The position numbers and the translations under genes were made by a program. The notes under the pieces are model-generated. The model worked only from the letters and a program-made list of their open reading frames with translations. It had not been told where the DNA came from and searched no databases. A DNA stretch of 64,000 nucleotides. It comes from Charina bottae (lineage: Eukaryota; Chordata; Lepidosauria; Squamata; Charinaidae). The stretch covers positions 1,860,001 to 1,924,000 of the forward strand of contig JALMGJ010000020.1 in assembly GCA_023362775.1 (NCBI GenBank), in the 5' to 3' direction. Below are positions 24,631 through 38,205 of this stretch, one piece after another. How positions within the stretch are numbered: the first letter of the stretch is position 1; each line of letters opens with the position of its first letter.

Positions 24631-27505
24631 GTGGATGTGTCTGGAAGTGGAAGGAAAGTCCGATGCTGTAAAGAACAATATTGCATAGGAACCTGGAATG
24701 TAAGATCTATGAATCAAGGTAAGCTGAATGTGGTCAAACATGAGATGACAAGATTGAACATCGACATCTTGGGAATCAGTGAACTAAAATGGACAGGAAT
24801 GGGCAAATTTAATTCAGGAGACCATTATATATACTACTGTGGGCAAGAATCCCTTAGAAGAAATGGAGTAGCTTTCATAGTCAATAAAAGAGTGGGAAAG
24901 GCAGTACTGGGGTACAACCTTAAAAACAACAGAATGCTTTCAGTTCGAATCCAAGGCAAACCATTCAACATCACAGTGATCCAAGTCTATGCCCCAACCA
25001 CTGATGCCGAAGAAGCTGAAGTTGACCGGTTCCATGAAGACCTACAACACCTTCTAGAACTAACACCAAAAAAAGATGTCCTTTTCATCATAGGGGACTG
25101 GAATGCTAAAGTAGGAAGTCAAAAAATAACCGGAATAACAGGCAAGTTCGGCCTCGGAGTACAAAATGAAGCAGGGCAAAGGCTAATAGAGTTTTGTCAA
25201 GAGAACACGCTGGTCATAGCAAACACTCTTTTCCAACAACACAAGAGACAACTCTACACATGGACATCACCAGATGGTCAATACCGAAATCAGATTGATT
25301 ATATACTTTGCAGCCAAAGATGGAGAAGCTCTATACAATCAGCAAAAACAAGACCTGGAGCTGACTGTGGCTCAGATCATGAGCTTCTTATCGCAAAATT
25401 TAAGCTTAAATTGAAGAACGCAGAGAAAACCACTAGACCACTCAGGTATGACCTAAATCATATCCCTTATGAATATACAGTGGAGGTGAGGAATAGATTT
25501 AAAGGATTAGATCTGGTAGACAGAGTGCCTGAAGAACTATGGATGGAGGTTCGTAACATTGTACAGGAGGCAGCAACTAAAACCATCCCAAAGAAAAAGA
25601 AATGCAAGAAAGCAAAGTGGCTGACTGATGAGGCTTTACAAATAGCTGAGGAAAGAAGGGAAGCAAAAGGCAAGGGAGAAAGGGAAAGATATAACCAACT
25701 GAATGCAGAATTCCAGAGAATAGCAAGGAGAGATAAGAAGGCCTTCTTAAATGAACAATGCAAAGAAATCAAGGAAAACAATAGAATGGGGAAGACTAGA
25801 GATCTCTTCAAGAAAATCGGAGATATCAAGGGAACGTTTTGTGCAAAGATGGGCATGATAAAGGACAAAAAAGGCAGGGACCTAACAGAAGCAGAAGAGA
25901 TTAAGAAGAGGTGGCAAGAATACACAGAAGAACTATACAAGAAAGATCTTAATATCCCTGATAAATACGATGGTGTGGTCACTGACCTTGAGCCAGACAT
26001 CCTAGAGAGTGAAGTCAAGTGGGCCTTAGGAAGCATTACTAACAACAAAGCTAGCGGAGAAGACAGTATCCCAACTGAGCTATTTAAAATCCTAAAAGAT
26101 GATGCTGTTAAAGTGCTGCACTCAATATGCCAACAAATTTGGAAAACTCAACAGTGGCCACAGGATTGGAAAAGGTCAGTTTACGTTCCAATTCCAAAGA
26201 AAGGCAATGCCAAAGAACGTTCAAACTACCGTACAATTGTGCTCATTTCACATGCTAGCAAGGTTATGCTCAAAATCCTACAAGCTAGGCTTCAGCAGTA
26301 TGTGAACCGAGAACTACCAGAAGTGCAAGCTGGGTTTCGAAGAGGCAGAGGAACTAGAGATTAGATTGCCAACATTCGCTGGATCATGGAAAAAGCAAGA
26401 GAGTTCCAGAAAAACATCTACTTCTGCTTCATTGACTACGCTAAAGCCTTTGATTGTGTGGATCACAACAAACTGTGGCAAAGTCTTAAAGAGACGGGAG
26501 TACCGGACCACCTTACCTGTCTCCTGAGAAACCTGTATGCGGGTCAAGAAGCAACAGTTAGAACCGGACATGGAACAACCGACTGGTTCAAAATTGGGAA
26601 AGGAGTACGACAAGGCTGTATATTATCACCCTGCTTATTTAACTTATATGCAGAGTACATCATGAGAAATGCCGGGCTGGATGAATCACAAGCCGGAGTT
26701 AAGATTGCCGGGAGAAATATCAACAACCTCAGATATGCAGACGATACCACCCTAATGGCAGAAAGTGAAGAGGAACTAAAGAGCCTCTTGATGAGGGTGA
26801 AAGAGGAGAGTGCAAAAGCTGGCTTGAAACTCAACATTAAAAAAAACCCAGATCATGGCATCTGGTCCCATCACTTCCTGGCAAATAGAAGGGGAAGAAA
26901 TGGAAGCAGTGACAGATTTTATTTTCTTGGGCTCCAAGATCACCGCAGACGGTGACTGCAGCCATGAAATTAAAAGACGCTTGCTCCTTGGGAGGAAAGC
27001 TATGGCAAACCTAGACAGCATATTAAAAAGCAGAGACATCACCTTGCCGACAAAGGTCCGTATAGTTAAAGCTATGGTTTTTCCAGTAGTAATGTATGGC
27101 TGTGAGAGTTGGACCATAAGGAAGGCTGAGCGCCGAAGAATTGATGCTTTCGAACTGTGGTGCTGGAGAAGACTCTTGAGAGTCCCTTGGACTGCAAGGA
27201 GGTCAAACCAGTCAATCCTAAAGGAAATCAACCCTGACTGCTCATTGGAAGGACAGATGCTGAAGCTGAAGCTCAAATACTTTGGCCACCTAATGCGAAG
27301 AAAGGACTCACTGGAAAAGACCCTGATGCTGGGAAAGACTGAAGGCAAAAGGAGAAGGGGACGGCAGAGGATGAGATGGTTAGATAGCATCACCGATGTA
27401 ATGAACATGAATTTGAGTAAACTCCGAGAGACAGTGGAGGACAGGAAGGCCTGGCGTGCTATGGTCCATGAGGTCACGAAGAGTCGGACACGACTAAACG
27501 ACTGA
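24631..27505 (+). pseudogene. Bov-B ORF2 (endonuclease-RT), two lesions
   Basis: Bov-B ORF2 cuts target DNA and reverse-transcribes its own RNA. The endonuclease starts at GTWNVRSMNQGKL (about residue 20 of the open frame) with ISELKW, IIGDWNAKVGS, a QNEAGQRLIEF segment and GSDHELLIAKF. The RT follows: RSNYRTIVLISHASKVM, KAFDCVDHNKLW (motif A), RQGCILSPCLFNLY (motif B), LRYADDTTLMAES (motif C with both Asp present). The C-terminus is MYGCESWTIRKAERRRIDAF...HEVTKSRTRLND. A TAG at 26362-26364 breaks it after GRGTRD where glutamine is usual. A one-base change in an A run near 26845 shifts the frame into 26855-27505. Otherwise every motif is intact, so the copy is young. Confidence 0.92.
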
Positions 27506-27819
27506 ACAACAACAACTTGGATTACGCCTTCACCTCAGCCTCCAGTAAGCTGTCCTGCACACACACACTCTTTCCTCCTGCTTTCACAACTCCAGTTCAG
27601 TTGCCTCCCCCTGCCTGTCTGTTGCCATCTCTCCAGACAAGCCTTCCTGATGTTCTTACAAGACTCATTGCAAACTATTGCTCCTAAAATGCTCCCCTCC
27701 TCCCACGGTATGTGTATTTCCTCCCAGCACCTCCGCAAGCCTTGCCCCCAAGTGCCTGCATCACGCCTGCACTTTGCTTGCCAATTGCATGAACATTTTC
27801 TCCCTTCACTGAAGCCAGG

Positions 27820-28065
27820 ACACAAAACTCAAATTATCTTTCTTTGGACACATTATTATCCTATTTCCAAGCTTTCTAGAGAAAGCTCTAATGCTGGGAA
27901 AGGTGGAAGGAAAGAGAAGAGGATGACCAGCAGGAAGGGGAATGGGCTCAGTTACTATAGTGATAGGTGCACTGTTGGAAGACTTGAAAGACCAAGTTAG
28001 GGACAGATCATCATGGAGAAAATCTACCTGGTCACTAAGAGATTCTACTGACTTGATGGCACATA
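27820..28065 (+). mobile_element. Old RTE/Bov-B-like 3' fragment
   Basis: Ctcaaattatctttctttgg, gagaaagctctaatgctggg, gtggaaggaaagagaagagg and actgacttgatggcacataa follow the order of the Bov-B C-terminus and 3' end (LKLKYFGHL...EKTLMLGKTEGKRRRGRQ) with heavy decay. Confidence 0.65.
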
Positions 28066-29339
28066 ATAAATCACTCAGTCCCTCACTCACTCAAAAAGGT
28101 ACTTCTACCTCTCTATAGATCTAGGCAACTGCCCTCAACTTTTCCAAGCAATGCCCATCTCTGTTCACCTCCTAAAAAATCCTCCCTCTCACCTCCATTT
28201 ACACTCTTTTGTTTCTAATACATCCTCCAGTGATCTCTGTCTCTAATCCTCCTCTCTTCCGTGTCTCAGATGAGGCTATTTAAAATAGAATGGCAGCTAG
28301 GGGAAGCTGGTTTTGGTTTTGCCTTGGCAAAACTCTCTTCTTCCCCCCTCCCTTCTTGAGTCCAGGATTCCAAAATAATGACTCAACTTGTTCCCTCCAG
28401 TCAAAAGGAGGGGAAAGGGATATCCCTCAGTGGACACACTATCAGGCATGTTCTGCCCAAGAAAAAAGGGAAAACATACCTTTTCCTAGCTGTGTGAGAT
28501 ACTGGCTATCTGAGGTGAGCATGTGGGCAAGGTGGCTTGCCTGCCTGGCTTGTCCATTGTCTACATACATCACTTTCAAATAAGCCACTTTCCTGCAGGT
28601 AGGAAAATGAGGAGTGAATATATTGATTGGAATGTTGAAAACTGCTTAATATTATGGCCTATGAACCCAAAATTAAAACTTTAGAATCTGCAATAAATAA
28701 AATTTGGTTTTAGATATTAATTAGTGAGTATAATTTCAAAAATATTTTGCTGATAGGCTTGGGGGAGTGGTAGAAGAGAAGTTCTGATATGACTATTGTT
28801 ACTAGGATGTCCACATTATATATTCTTTGGATTTAATACATATTACAATATGTAAAATATTATTTATAAATACATTTTTAAACATCATAGAATATTGGTT
28901 AAATGTGTAATCTTTGGACGATAATCTAACATTGAAACCCATGAATTGACAACAAATCATGTTTTCTTAGTTTTTATTTTTCATATAAGTATTCCTTGTT
29001 TATGCTATTTACTATATTTAGACATCTCTAGTCCTTGGACTTTTGAGTGTTCTCAACATCTTGAATATTTCTGCTGATAAATTTAGAAAGATATTCTTCT
29101 CATTATGTTTTGAATGCAAGTTTACAAATAAATAGTAAGAAGCTGATGCATTCATTAGATTGGTTGTCTAACAACAATTCAGAATTTGTTGCAAAACTAG
29201 TAGGTACTCTATGTATTCTATCATATATGGTTATTACTGTATTGTATAATTTTCAGTGGCATGGAAGCTGAGGACATAGTGTAAATATACATTAATTTAT
29301 AAAGCCAAGCACTAAAGGCCAGTTCTTACTATTTATTTA

Positions 29340-29640
29340 TGCTCCAATTTAGAAAGAAAAAAAGGGGGGGAATAGCACACAGCTGCCATCCCAAAAACAG
29401 ACCTCCCATCTGCCACCCACGATTTGCATGTCACCTTCTCCAGGCTCATTTGTACTTCATTAACTGCCATTGACTTAACAAGATTTATGCAAATGACACC
29501 ATAGGAGATTGCTAACTCCCACTGCAATCAAGCGATTATGTACGTACAATTCTCCACAGCAATGAAAAATTAATACACGACAAGCCCACTCACTGCTGAG
29601 CTGTGCCTCTTGCTTTTATATTTCTTGTCATGAACTTTTT
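29340..29640. promoter_or_regulatory. Candidate conserved non-coding element (enhancer-like)
   Basis: A low-repeat, mixed-composition stretch in the long AGAP1 intron contains octamer-type motifs in both orientations (atttgcat near 29423, atgcaaat near 29488) and taatta-like homeodomain sites. It lacks stop-free frames of interest and resembles no repeat. Conservation cannot be judged here. Confidence 0.25.
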
Positions 29641-31070
29641 ATTTTAATACATCCTACTGGCAGAGATTTGGCAGAAAGCATAAAGCAGAAACAAACCATA
29701 CAAACATGATTCTTCCCTATAAATCTTGTCCTTAAAAAAGTCTGTTGTAAAATATCAGCTTATGTAAGATTATAGAGAATGAGTCATAAATTGTATACAT
29801 TCACAAAATATGAGATACAACAGAGCAGAGAACCAATTTAAATGTTTGATTTAAATCAAGTTTCCTCTTTTGAAATTGATATTTTCATTCCATAAACTGG
29901 TTACTATAGTAATAAAAACGTATAAAACAGGACTTTTATACAACTGAGAAATATAATTCAGTGCCTTTACTCATGCAGCCTATCATGTCTGTTTATGGAC
30001 AGATTTATTTGATTCTCTAGGATCATATACAAAGATATGAAGGAAGATCATTGATCTGAAGGCCAAGACTGTAATTTAATGAACAGAGTAGAATATTAAA
30101 AAATAATTCTGAATCACCCATATGATTATCCTGGAAGATCCTGATAAGATTCTTTGTGAAATTTAGGTCCAACAGGAAATGAGCAACAGCAAACGTACTA
30201 AATGACTTATTGTGCCGTTACATGTCTGAGTTTGTGTAACACCATAATTTAGAGACACAATTAGACACACAGAAACTACATTCACTCAAGATGCCAAACT
30301 TAGTTGGGATTAAGATTGGCTATTTTCTTTATATTTTAGCATGTTGTGTGGAACCCAGCCCATTTGGTTGGTTCAAAACCCCAGAAATTGGTTAATTCAA
30401 TTAAGTATTCTAAGTGAACCTAATTCATGAACCTTAGAAATCAGATATTTCCCATGTGATTTTCAGCTTTATATAGATAAGCTACCAAAACAAGCCTACG
30501 TTTAAAAGGAATCTTGCTTGAAAAAAACCCTTGTATTTGGTATGTTTTTTTTAATTTTATTTATTGGATTTGTTAAGGCTGCCCAGCTCCAAGAAGATAT
30601 ATGGCATATATGTTGAAGATATACTTAGAATAAGTTAAACATTCCAATTCCTTTTTTAAAAATTTGACACAAATTAGAAGGTATTATTTTTTTAAAAAAA
30701 TTGATTTTTAAGTTATTTAAAAAACTAACTTTTCAATTCCTTTTTTAAAAATTTGACACAAATTAGGTATTATTTAAAAAACATTGACTTTAGGTTATTT
30801 AAAAAACTAACTTAATAAGGTATTATGTAATTATTTAGTAATAATAATAAGTTATTAATAATTATTTAGTTTCTAGTAAAGATAACACCTTTATTGAGTC
30901 TGCATACTAAATACTATTTATCTGCTCAAAAAATTCAGCTCCTCTCTGCCAGATATGGGAAAATCCACATGAAATTCACAAGAATTCCAAAACCAGCATT
31001 CTTGAATCTGTCATTGGAAACAGAGCAATTCAAGTGTCATCAGGGATATTCCTGAATTAATATTCTGAGT

Positions 31071-31347
31071 CAGTGCTTTCCAAACTGCGTGCCGCAACAC
31101 ATTAGTGTGTCGCGACAAAACCTGGAAGTGGTGATGGTGCATCGTCGCCGCTCCTGTGGCGGTGTGTGCGGTAGCGGTGGCAGCAGTGGCGCGTCATCAG
31201 TGCTTCCAGGTTTTAGCGTAAAACACGAGGCCGCCGCCACCATGCATGCCGCCACCGTGCGCGACTGTGCACACTGCCACTGCCGCGCCCCCCCGCACTG
31301 CCGCCGCCATTGGTGTGTCGCCAACAGCAGAAGTTTGGAAAGCACTG
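31071..31347. mobile_element. Non-autonomous hAT element
   Basis: The ends cagtgctttccaaactg and agaagtttggaaagcactg are flanked by a near-exact 8-base duplication (ttctgagt 31063-31070, ttctgaat 31348-31355). The interior is GC-rich (gtcgccgctcctgtggcggt). It contains the internal 8-mer cattagtg, which is relevant to the nest at 37706. Confidence 0.9.
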
Positions 31348-31924
31348 TTCTGAATTATTGCCATAAAAACATAGTTCATACAGCGTAGTTCATACATTGC
31401 GCTAAGCTAAATATAACTAAACCATAACTTACTGCAATATGTGAATCCAGCCAGTGTTTGTGCTTTTCATTAATTACTTCAGTTACAATGCATTTGCAAA
31501 TATATTGTAAAAGTTACGATTAGGTATTTCAAGAAGCTAAAATTAGTAAAATAATGAAATAGAAATATTTCCACTAGGTGAGGTTTAATTTGTTGAGATT
31601 TTTTTAGGCATTTCAAGCAAGTAAGCAAGCTACAATCTAAATCTTGCACTAGTTGATGCAAGGAAATCAATTTTCTGTACTTTAACGTAACATTCAATTC
31701 AGCATTGATAATATGTTCCAGTCCTACAAGTAAAATACAGGGGGGGGGGGATCAGTAGTTCATTTTTATCCAGGGACAACTGTCAAATTACTTTTTTGGT
31801 GAAATCTAACATTTATGGAATAAGGCTCGATTATTAGCCCTTTAATTAATTAACTGCTTTACTGAAGACATCCCTGTCAGTGATTCCCAAACTTTTGTAT
31901 GTACCACTTCTTCTTTCACACACA

Positions 31925-32035
31925 AAACTTATTTATTTTATTTTATTTTATTTTATTTATTTATTTTTCAAAATTTATTCCCCGCCCATCTCCCATGCAA
32001 GGGACTCTGGGCGGGTATCTTCCCTTTTCTGCTTT
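31925..32035 (-). mobile_element. L2-type LINE 3' end, antisense
   Basis: A ttttattttattttatttat tract is followed by attccccgcccatctccca and gggactctgggcgggta, the reverse complement of an L2-type 3' terminus. Confidence 0.65.
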
Positions 32036-34937
32036 GCCTAACTTTGTTGTTTGTCCAAATCTGACAAACTGGTTTGAGCGCTAGCCATAGCCTGCTTGAG
32101 AAATATGCCTGGCATGTCTAAACTAACTTTTAAAAGTTGCATGTTCTTTTTTTGGTTAAAAAGAAAAATATATCACTGTATTTCAGTAAATCCTGCTGCA
32201 ACTTCATCATACTTAACAATTTTGCAAAATAAATTGTTGCTTTTAACAGATATTTGGATGGGATACTAGTATATACTCTTGTCTAGTACTTACTCTAAAC
32301 CTGTCACACTGTCATTAATGAGTATATTCTGCAATATATGAGCCCTGACCCCTAAATACAAGCTGGTGCCTTGATTTTTGAAACATTCTAATACTGAAGA
32401 AAAATATACTGCTAATCTACTATCAAGGTAATAATTTTATAGTATATAATTTTACACTAACATTATAAAAAAGTATAAAACTGTATAATTTTACAGTAAA
32501 AATAATTTTGTTTGTGAAGTTTCATGTACTGGTTGTAACTTACCCATAAAAATTAAAGCAGTTTTATAGCTGACAATATTACATTATTTTTTGCATATCT
32601 GCAACCAGACAGGGTTGGAAACAGGAAACCAAAGATTCACAATTCTAAACAAACCATGTGTTATGTGCTGTTAGGTGTTCTGCAGCAGGAAATTTTTAGA
32701 GGTCTTCTTTTCTAGATATCTATTCTTCCATAAAACAATAATAATTACATATGTTTATAGGAATGCAGATTAAGAATTAACAATTCTACTTTCTTAAGTT
32801 TTCATAATAAATTTGACCTTAAGTTTCTGCCCTATTCAGATTAACTCTGCTTATCTTTTTCCTCTGATCTGGAGATGAAGAAAAAACACCAGTATATCTG
32901 AATCCTTTTCTTAATCTATTTTGATTATAACATATAGCAAACTTAATACCTATACTTAACAAAAACCCTCAAGTGGTAGGCATCATCTAATCAGAAACAT
33001 TTCTCTCTCTCAAGGAAGAAGTGCCTTGGCTCAAATCGAAACTAAAGACATACCATATAGCATACAATAAAAAAAAAACGAGGGGGGGGAAGGGAAGGAT
33101 ATTTAATGATGAAAACATTTGCATCTCTTACAACTGGGAACACAACCCAGCCCCTGGAATTGCCAGCTGCCACCTTTGAGTTGAAGTGGAAATCAATATT
33201 ATATTAATTTAAATATTACCTGTAAAGACTGAAGGGTGGGGAATAAACTGAATTGATTAAAGAGGACAGTAATGTGCTGGTTGGAAAAAAGTTCATTTTA
33301 AAAGGAGAGGGAAAGAGATAGATTTATTACTATTGTTGTTGTTGTTCTCAGAATGGGTAATAATTTTTTACAGATATAGGGAAATGTTTGTAATTTAAAA
33401 ACCGATACCTACATAAATCATTCCCTTGATAGATTGGAGTTAGGCCATGGAGAACTGCCTAAATATTGACTCCTTGGTGGTTTTTGGCAATAAAACTAAT
33501 TTCGGGTCTAAGCATCATGATGCTTAGGCATTCCTATAATCACACTGAGCAAATCTCCTAATATATTGTAGCACATAGCTTACAAACATAGGAAGAGCCA
33601 GGAGCCTCTGTAATCCAACATTCAGTATTACATAGTAGCCAGCCAGGTATACTCTGGAAAGAAGCAGGATGTAAGACTCTATCTCCCTTTCACTGTTGCT
33701 CCCTAACAGCTACCATTTAAGGTACACTGCCTGTGATTCAGGAGGCAGTATACATTAATCAAGACTAATGGCCATGACAACTATGTGCTCCATGAATTTG
33801 TGTAGTTCCCTTTTAAAACCTTCTAACTTGATTTCAGTGAGAACACTGCAATTTTCACTCAAAAGAACTGTATTAAGGGCTCCCAATACACATTGTTCTT
33901 TAGAAACTGAAGGTTTTAAGTTCTAATAAATAATCTTTTTATTAAGATTTTCATTCCAGTCTTTCCTTTAGTATGTAAGGAAAAAATAATTTAAGACATA
34001 TTTAATAAAACTTCTGATAGTGTTTAGCAACATCACTACAACCAAACGTTCTGCACTTCTCTCATATGGGAATCATGTAGGAATCACTGGCTTAATTTCT
34101 TTACCATAGGAGACTTTTAAAACTAGGAAACAGAAATCAAAGGGACATGACTTCAATATTTCACTATTACTGATCCACTTAGCATATGTGAAAATGGAAA
34201 ACTGTTTTTAAGTGTTGGGACAGTTAAACATAGTTTCATAAGATCCAAGTGGTTTTTTTTTTATATGCAATGCTCTTCACATATCTTAGTAATGGGGCAC
34301 TAATGCAATTACAGTTATACTAGTAGTCAAACAAACAAAAGGAAATCCTCAGTTTGAAATCTTATATTAGAAGGATGTTTAATTAAGGCCACATATTATG
34401 GCTGTAAATGTTTGCTTATATAAAAACATCTAAACGAAGTTACAACTCCTTCATTAGCAAATTACAAACAAAAGTGCACAGCTGACTCACCAGCCATGAT
34501 TATCACATCTAATTGCCTCATTGCTGCAAATCAGTCTGGAACAATGTTCAGATGTCCTTCTGCAAGAGCAAATGAGGGCCACATCGAGCTATTCCTGTGA
34601 TCACAAGGGGCTCTTGTACAGTTATCTGATTTACCCTTGTAGACTGGCAGCAAACGACCCAATCAAAGCACTTTCTACAAAGGCAGGCTTTGAAGCCAGC
34701 TCAGCCTAGAAGCATGCTCCATATGCAGGCCGGGAGACTGCACTTCATTAGGCCTGTTGTCACATTTTCCCTCTTCTTATTCTAATGATCCTATTTTAAT
34801 TCATATAGGAACCTCTCCTAATTGATGTCAAGTGAGTGACTTCAACATTCATCACCACAGCACATCAAACAAATCTTGGCAGAGAAGCCAAGCCTCATGG
34901 TGTTTAAGACCTAAGGTGTGTCTCCAAGTACAGGAAA

Positions 34938-35139
<202 letters not shown>

Positions 35140-35695
35140 TCACATATTAAATTGCAAATTTTATATTTATAAAGTATATATTTATATTATACTTTAAAAT
35201 GTCCTGCATATTAATATGTACTTTTAAATACTTTAACCAGGGCTATAACACAATAGAGATTTTAAAAATGCTATCAAAACTGTATGTCTTTTCACACTGG
35301 AATTTTCTTATGTAAGTGTAAATACTTTATTATCATTTGATGAGATTTTAAAAGGCTATTAACAACTCAGCAGTGTAATTTTATGGATTATCTTGATTAG
35401 AATTTAATTTAATTTAATTTTCTCTTTTACTACTTTCAGATGACAGCATCAAAGTCAAACTAACAATGCTGAGAAAACCAAGCTGCTTTGACAAAGTATA
35501 AAAACTGGAAATACTAGTAACACCTTTATGCATACTTTCTTCAATAACAAATGTCATGGATATAATAAAATACAATAAAATATTTTATTTAAGAATGAAC
35601 AACTGCTTTATCTGGGTAGATTAAAAAAAAGAAGAGCACCCCCTTCTCAAATTATGTGGCAAAGATTGCCCTGCTTCCTTTCTCACTATTGTGGG

Positions 35696-35701
<6 letters not shown>

Positions 35702-35764
<63 letters not shown>
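35702..35764. repeat. (TA)n microsatellite
   Basis: About 62 bases of uninterrupted alternating TA. Self-complementary and able to extrude a cruciform. Confidence 0.97.
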
Positions 35765-35767
<3 letters not shown>

Positions 35768-37742
35768 CTATATAAAGAGAACTTCGCATCCTCCTCTATT
35801 ATTGTCAGCTAAGTAAATCTAGAAGTGACAGATTTATTTTATTATGAGTAAGATCTAAAAGTCATCCTCCTTAATAACTATACTGACAAGTGACAACTTC
35901 ACTCCATTACTTTTCAGTGGGAACATTACTCACACAATATTGAAAATGGAGAAACGTTTTCATGTGGTTTTCAAATCATAGATGATATATGAAGTGAATG
36001 TACCAGTTATGTCCGGCACACAACTGAATGCTAATAAAATACAAATGATATGAAACCACACAGATTTTCTACAATACATTACAGAGGGTACCTTCAAAAA
36101 TCCACATTAGGAATACATATCTGAATGCCCATCAAAACTATTTTCATATTTTTGAGAATGGATTAAGAGGAAAGAAAAGGGATTGGCCTTCTGAAGTACA
36201 GAAGACTCCCACATAATTGTCATCCACAGTTTCTTTCTATTATATTTACAAAGTACATACAGAGCTTAAGAATTACAGTACATTTACATTTTATGTTTTG
36301 AACAAGTGCGCTCCTTTAGGGAGCAGCTTGCACTCTTCTGTCTTGATTCACCTGTAAGGCTACTATACTAGAGCTTTAGACAGTCATGTTGACCATACCC
36401 TCAATTTCTCTTAAGTTAGGAAATCAAATCAATATGATCCTCGAGCCTTCTGTGTTTCTAATAGGCATCTCTTCGGGTTTTAAAAAAATGTTTCCCCCTA
36501 TAATACAGCTAGCTAAAACAGCTTCTCTTCAAAGAGGAAAAAATTATTATTATTATTATGAGAGATTTATAGTGACCAGCTTTGAATATTTTAATAAGGA
36601 GTTTTTGAATAATAAAAGTTCACTCTAAAATCACCCTCAACCTACTGAAATTTTCTGTTATGCTTTTTAGTTTGCCCACTACTACAATTACTACTAATTC
36701 AGATAATATTACAGTATTAAACTTTCCCTATAAAGCTGTCAAAATCAGTCACTCAAAATTACTTGATGGAGTTACTGTATCTGACACCAAGCATTTTATC
36801 TTTTTTATAATATACATTTAATGTTAATAATGTTTAATGTCAGAGTCCTCTCAAGCCTGGAAAATTAAGAATGTAAATATTATAAGCAGAAATAGAATTA
36901 GTTCATGTTTCCCCCTTACAGCCTTGTGTCACATATGACCAACATTAAGTTTTAGCATGGCTATAAAATTTGGGGAATAGTACTTTCATTTGCACAGATT
37001 TTACACCCATTATGATAAAAAAATAATTTTGTAAGTACTGCTGTAACTATCGCTACTTATTAGTTGAATATCTATTTCATTAATTGTCTTCTACATTATG
37101 ATTGTATAAAATAATGTATGCTAGGAAACAATTACTTTTGTACATCTACTCAAAAATTGTTGGCTGAAGCATCATACGTCATCATGTTTCAAGAGGTTTT
37201 TTTTAAGATTATGGAACAGATATATTGTCTCCATAACTTAATATATATCAGAAAACAAAAAGTGAATTCATAACAAGCACAACTGAAGAAGCACCAAAAC
37301 AGAATTAGAATATTTGACATCATTCATACCTGTAAGATAACACACAAGAATAAAACCTTAATTATTACTATCACTATTCTTTAATTTAAGAAAGAGCCAC
37401 CATTTTTGGTAACAAATTTTGCTGAAAACAACTAAACCACCTTATACGTAATTAGACACGGAAACTAGGGTTCTGCAGCTCTTCCAAAGGACGGCTTGCT
37501 TTGCTTCAATTATTGCTAAAATAAAGAACCTCCTTGAAGCTGCTTTGCAGAGAGCCGCCCCCCCCCTTTATTCGAAGAGGGAGTGAATCAGCTGCTTTGC
37601 CTTCTCCAGCAGTTCCAATAGCCAGTTGAACCTCTGAAGCAACTCAGAGTACCTCACTGAGGAAAATCACACCATCTCTTTGCCTTAAACAAAAAACCTC
37701 TAAGACATAGCTTTCCAAACTGTGTGTCGCAACAGATTAGTG

Positions 37743-37988
37743 CATAGCTTTCCAAACAGTTTGTCGTGACACTTTAGTGTGTCGCAACACACAGTTTAGT
37801 GTGTCGCGACACAACCCAGAAGCGGCAGCGGGGGCGTGCATGGCGACAATGGCAGCGGCGCGCCATCAGCGTTTCAACGTTTTAGTGGAAAACACGAGGC
37901 CGCCGCCGCCATGCACGCCGCCGGTGCATGCCCCCGCGCCGCTGCCGCCATTGGTGTGTCGCCAACGGCGGCAGTTTGGAAAGCACTG
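37743..37988. mobile_element. Inner complete hAT of the nest
   Basis: A complete 246-base copy from catagctttccaaacagttt to ggcagtttggaaagcactg, flanked by gattagtg and tattagtg (7 of 8 match). It sits inside another member of its own family. Confidence 0.8.
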
Positions 37989-38039
37989 TATTAGTGTGTC
38001 GGCTGCAGTGTCTGGGTGTGTCACGGCTGCTGCTGCCTC

Positions 38040-38205
38040 CTGGCTTCCACACAGGTCCTAGTGCCTGCCTTGTGCCTTGCTGCCTCCAAACCTGCCCTGC
38101 CAGGATTCCGCGCAGGTCCTAGTGCCTGCCTTGTGCCTTGCTGCCTCCAAACCTGCTGTGATTCCGCGCAGGTCCTAGTGCCTGCCTTGTGCCCTGCTGT
38201 AAGAG
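38040..38205 (+). repeat. Tandem triplication in hAT interior
   Basis: The phrase caggtcctagtgcctgcctt followed by gtgccttgctgcctccaaac recurs at about 38052, 38114 and 38170, each time after a ttccacac/ttccgcg stretch. The related hATs at 42686 and 52396 carry one such unit. Confidence 0.75.

Larger units (their letters stand above)
23678..27514 (+). mobile_element. Bov-B (RTE) LINE, full length with a foreign internal segment
   Basis: The 11-base duplication acttggattac (23667-23677 and 27515-27525) bounds the element. The 5' UTR starts ccttcatggatcactgcctt, as in the copy at 62475. The 3' end gagtcggacacgactaaacg then aacaacaac is the usual Bov-B terminus. It differs from the second copy by a 76-base direct duplication (23924-23999 and 24563-24638) enclosing 563 unrelated bases. 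Opposite orientation to AGAP1. Confidence 0.94.
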
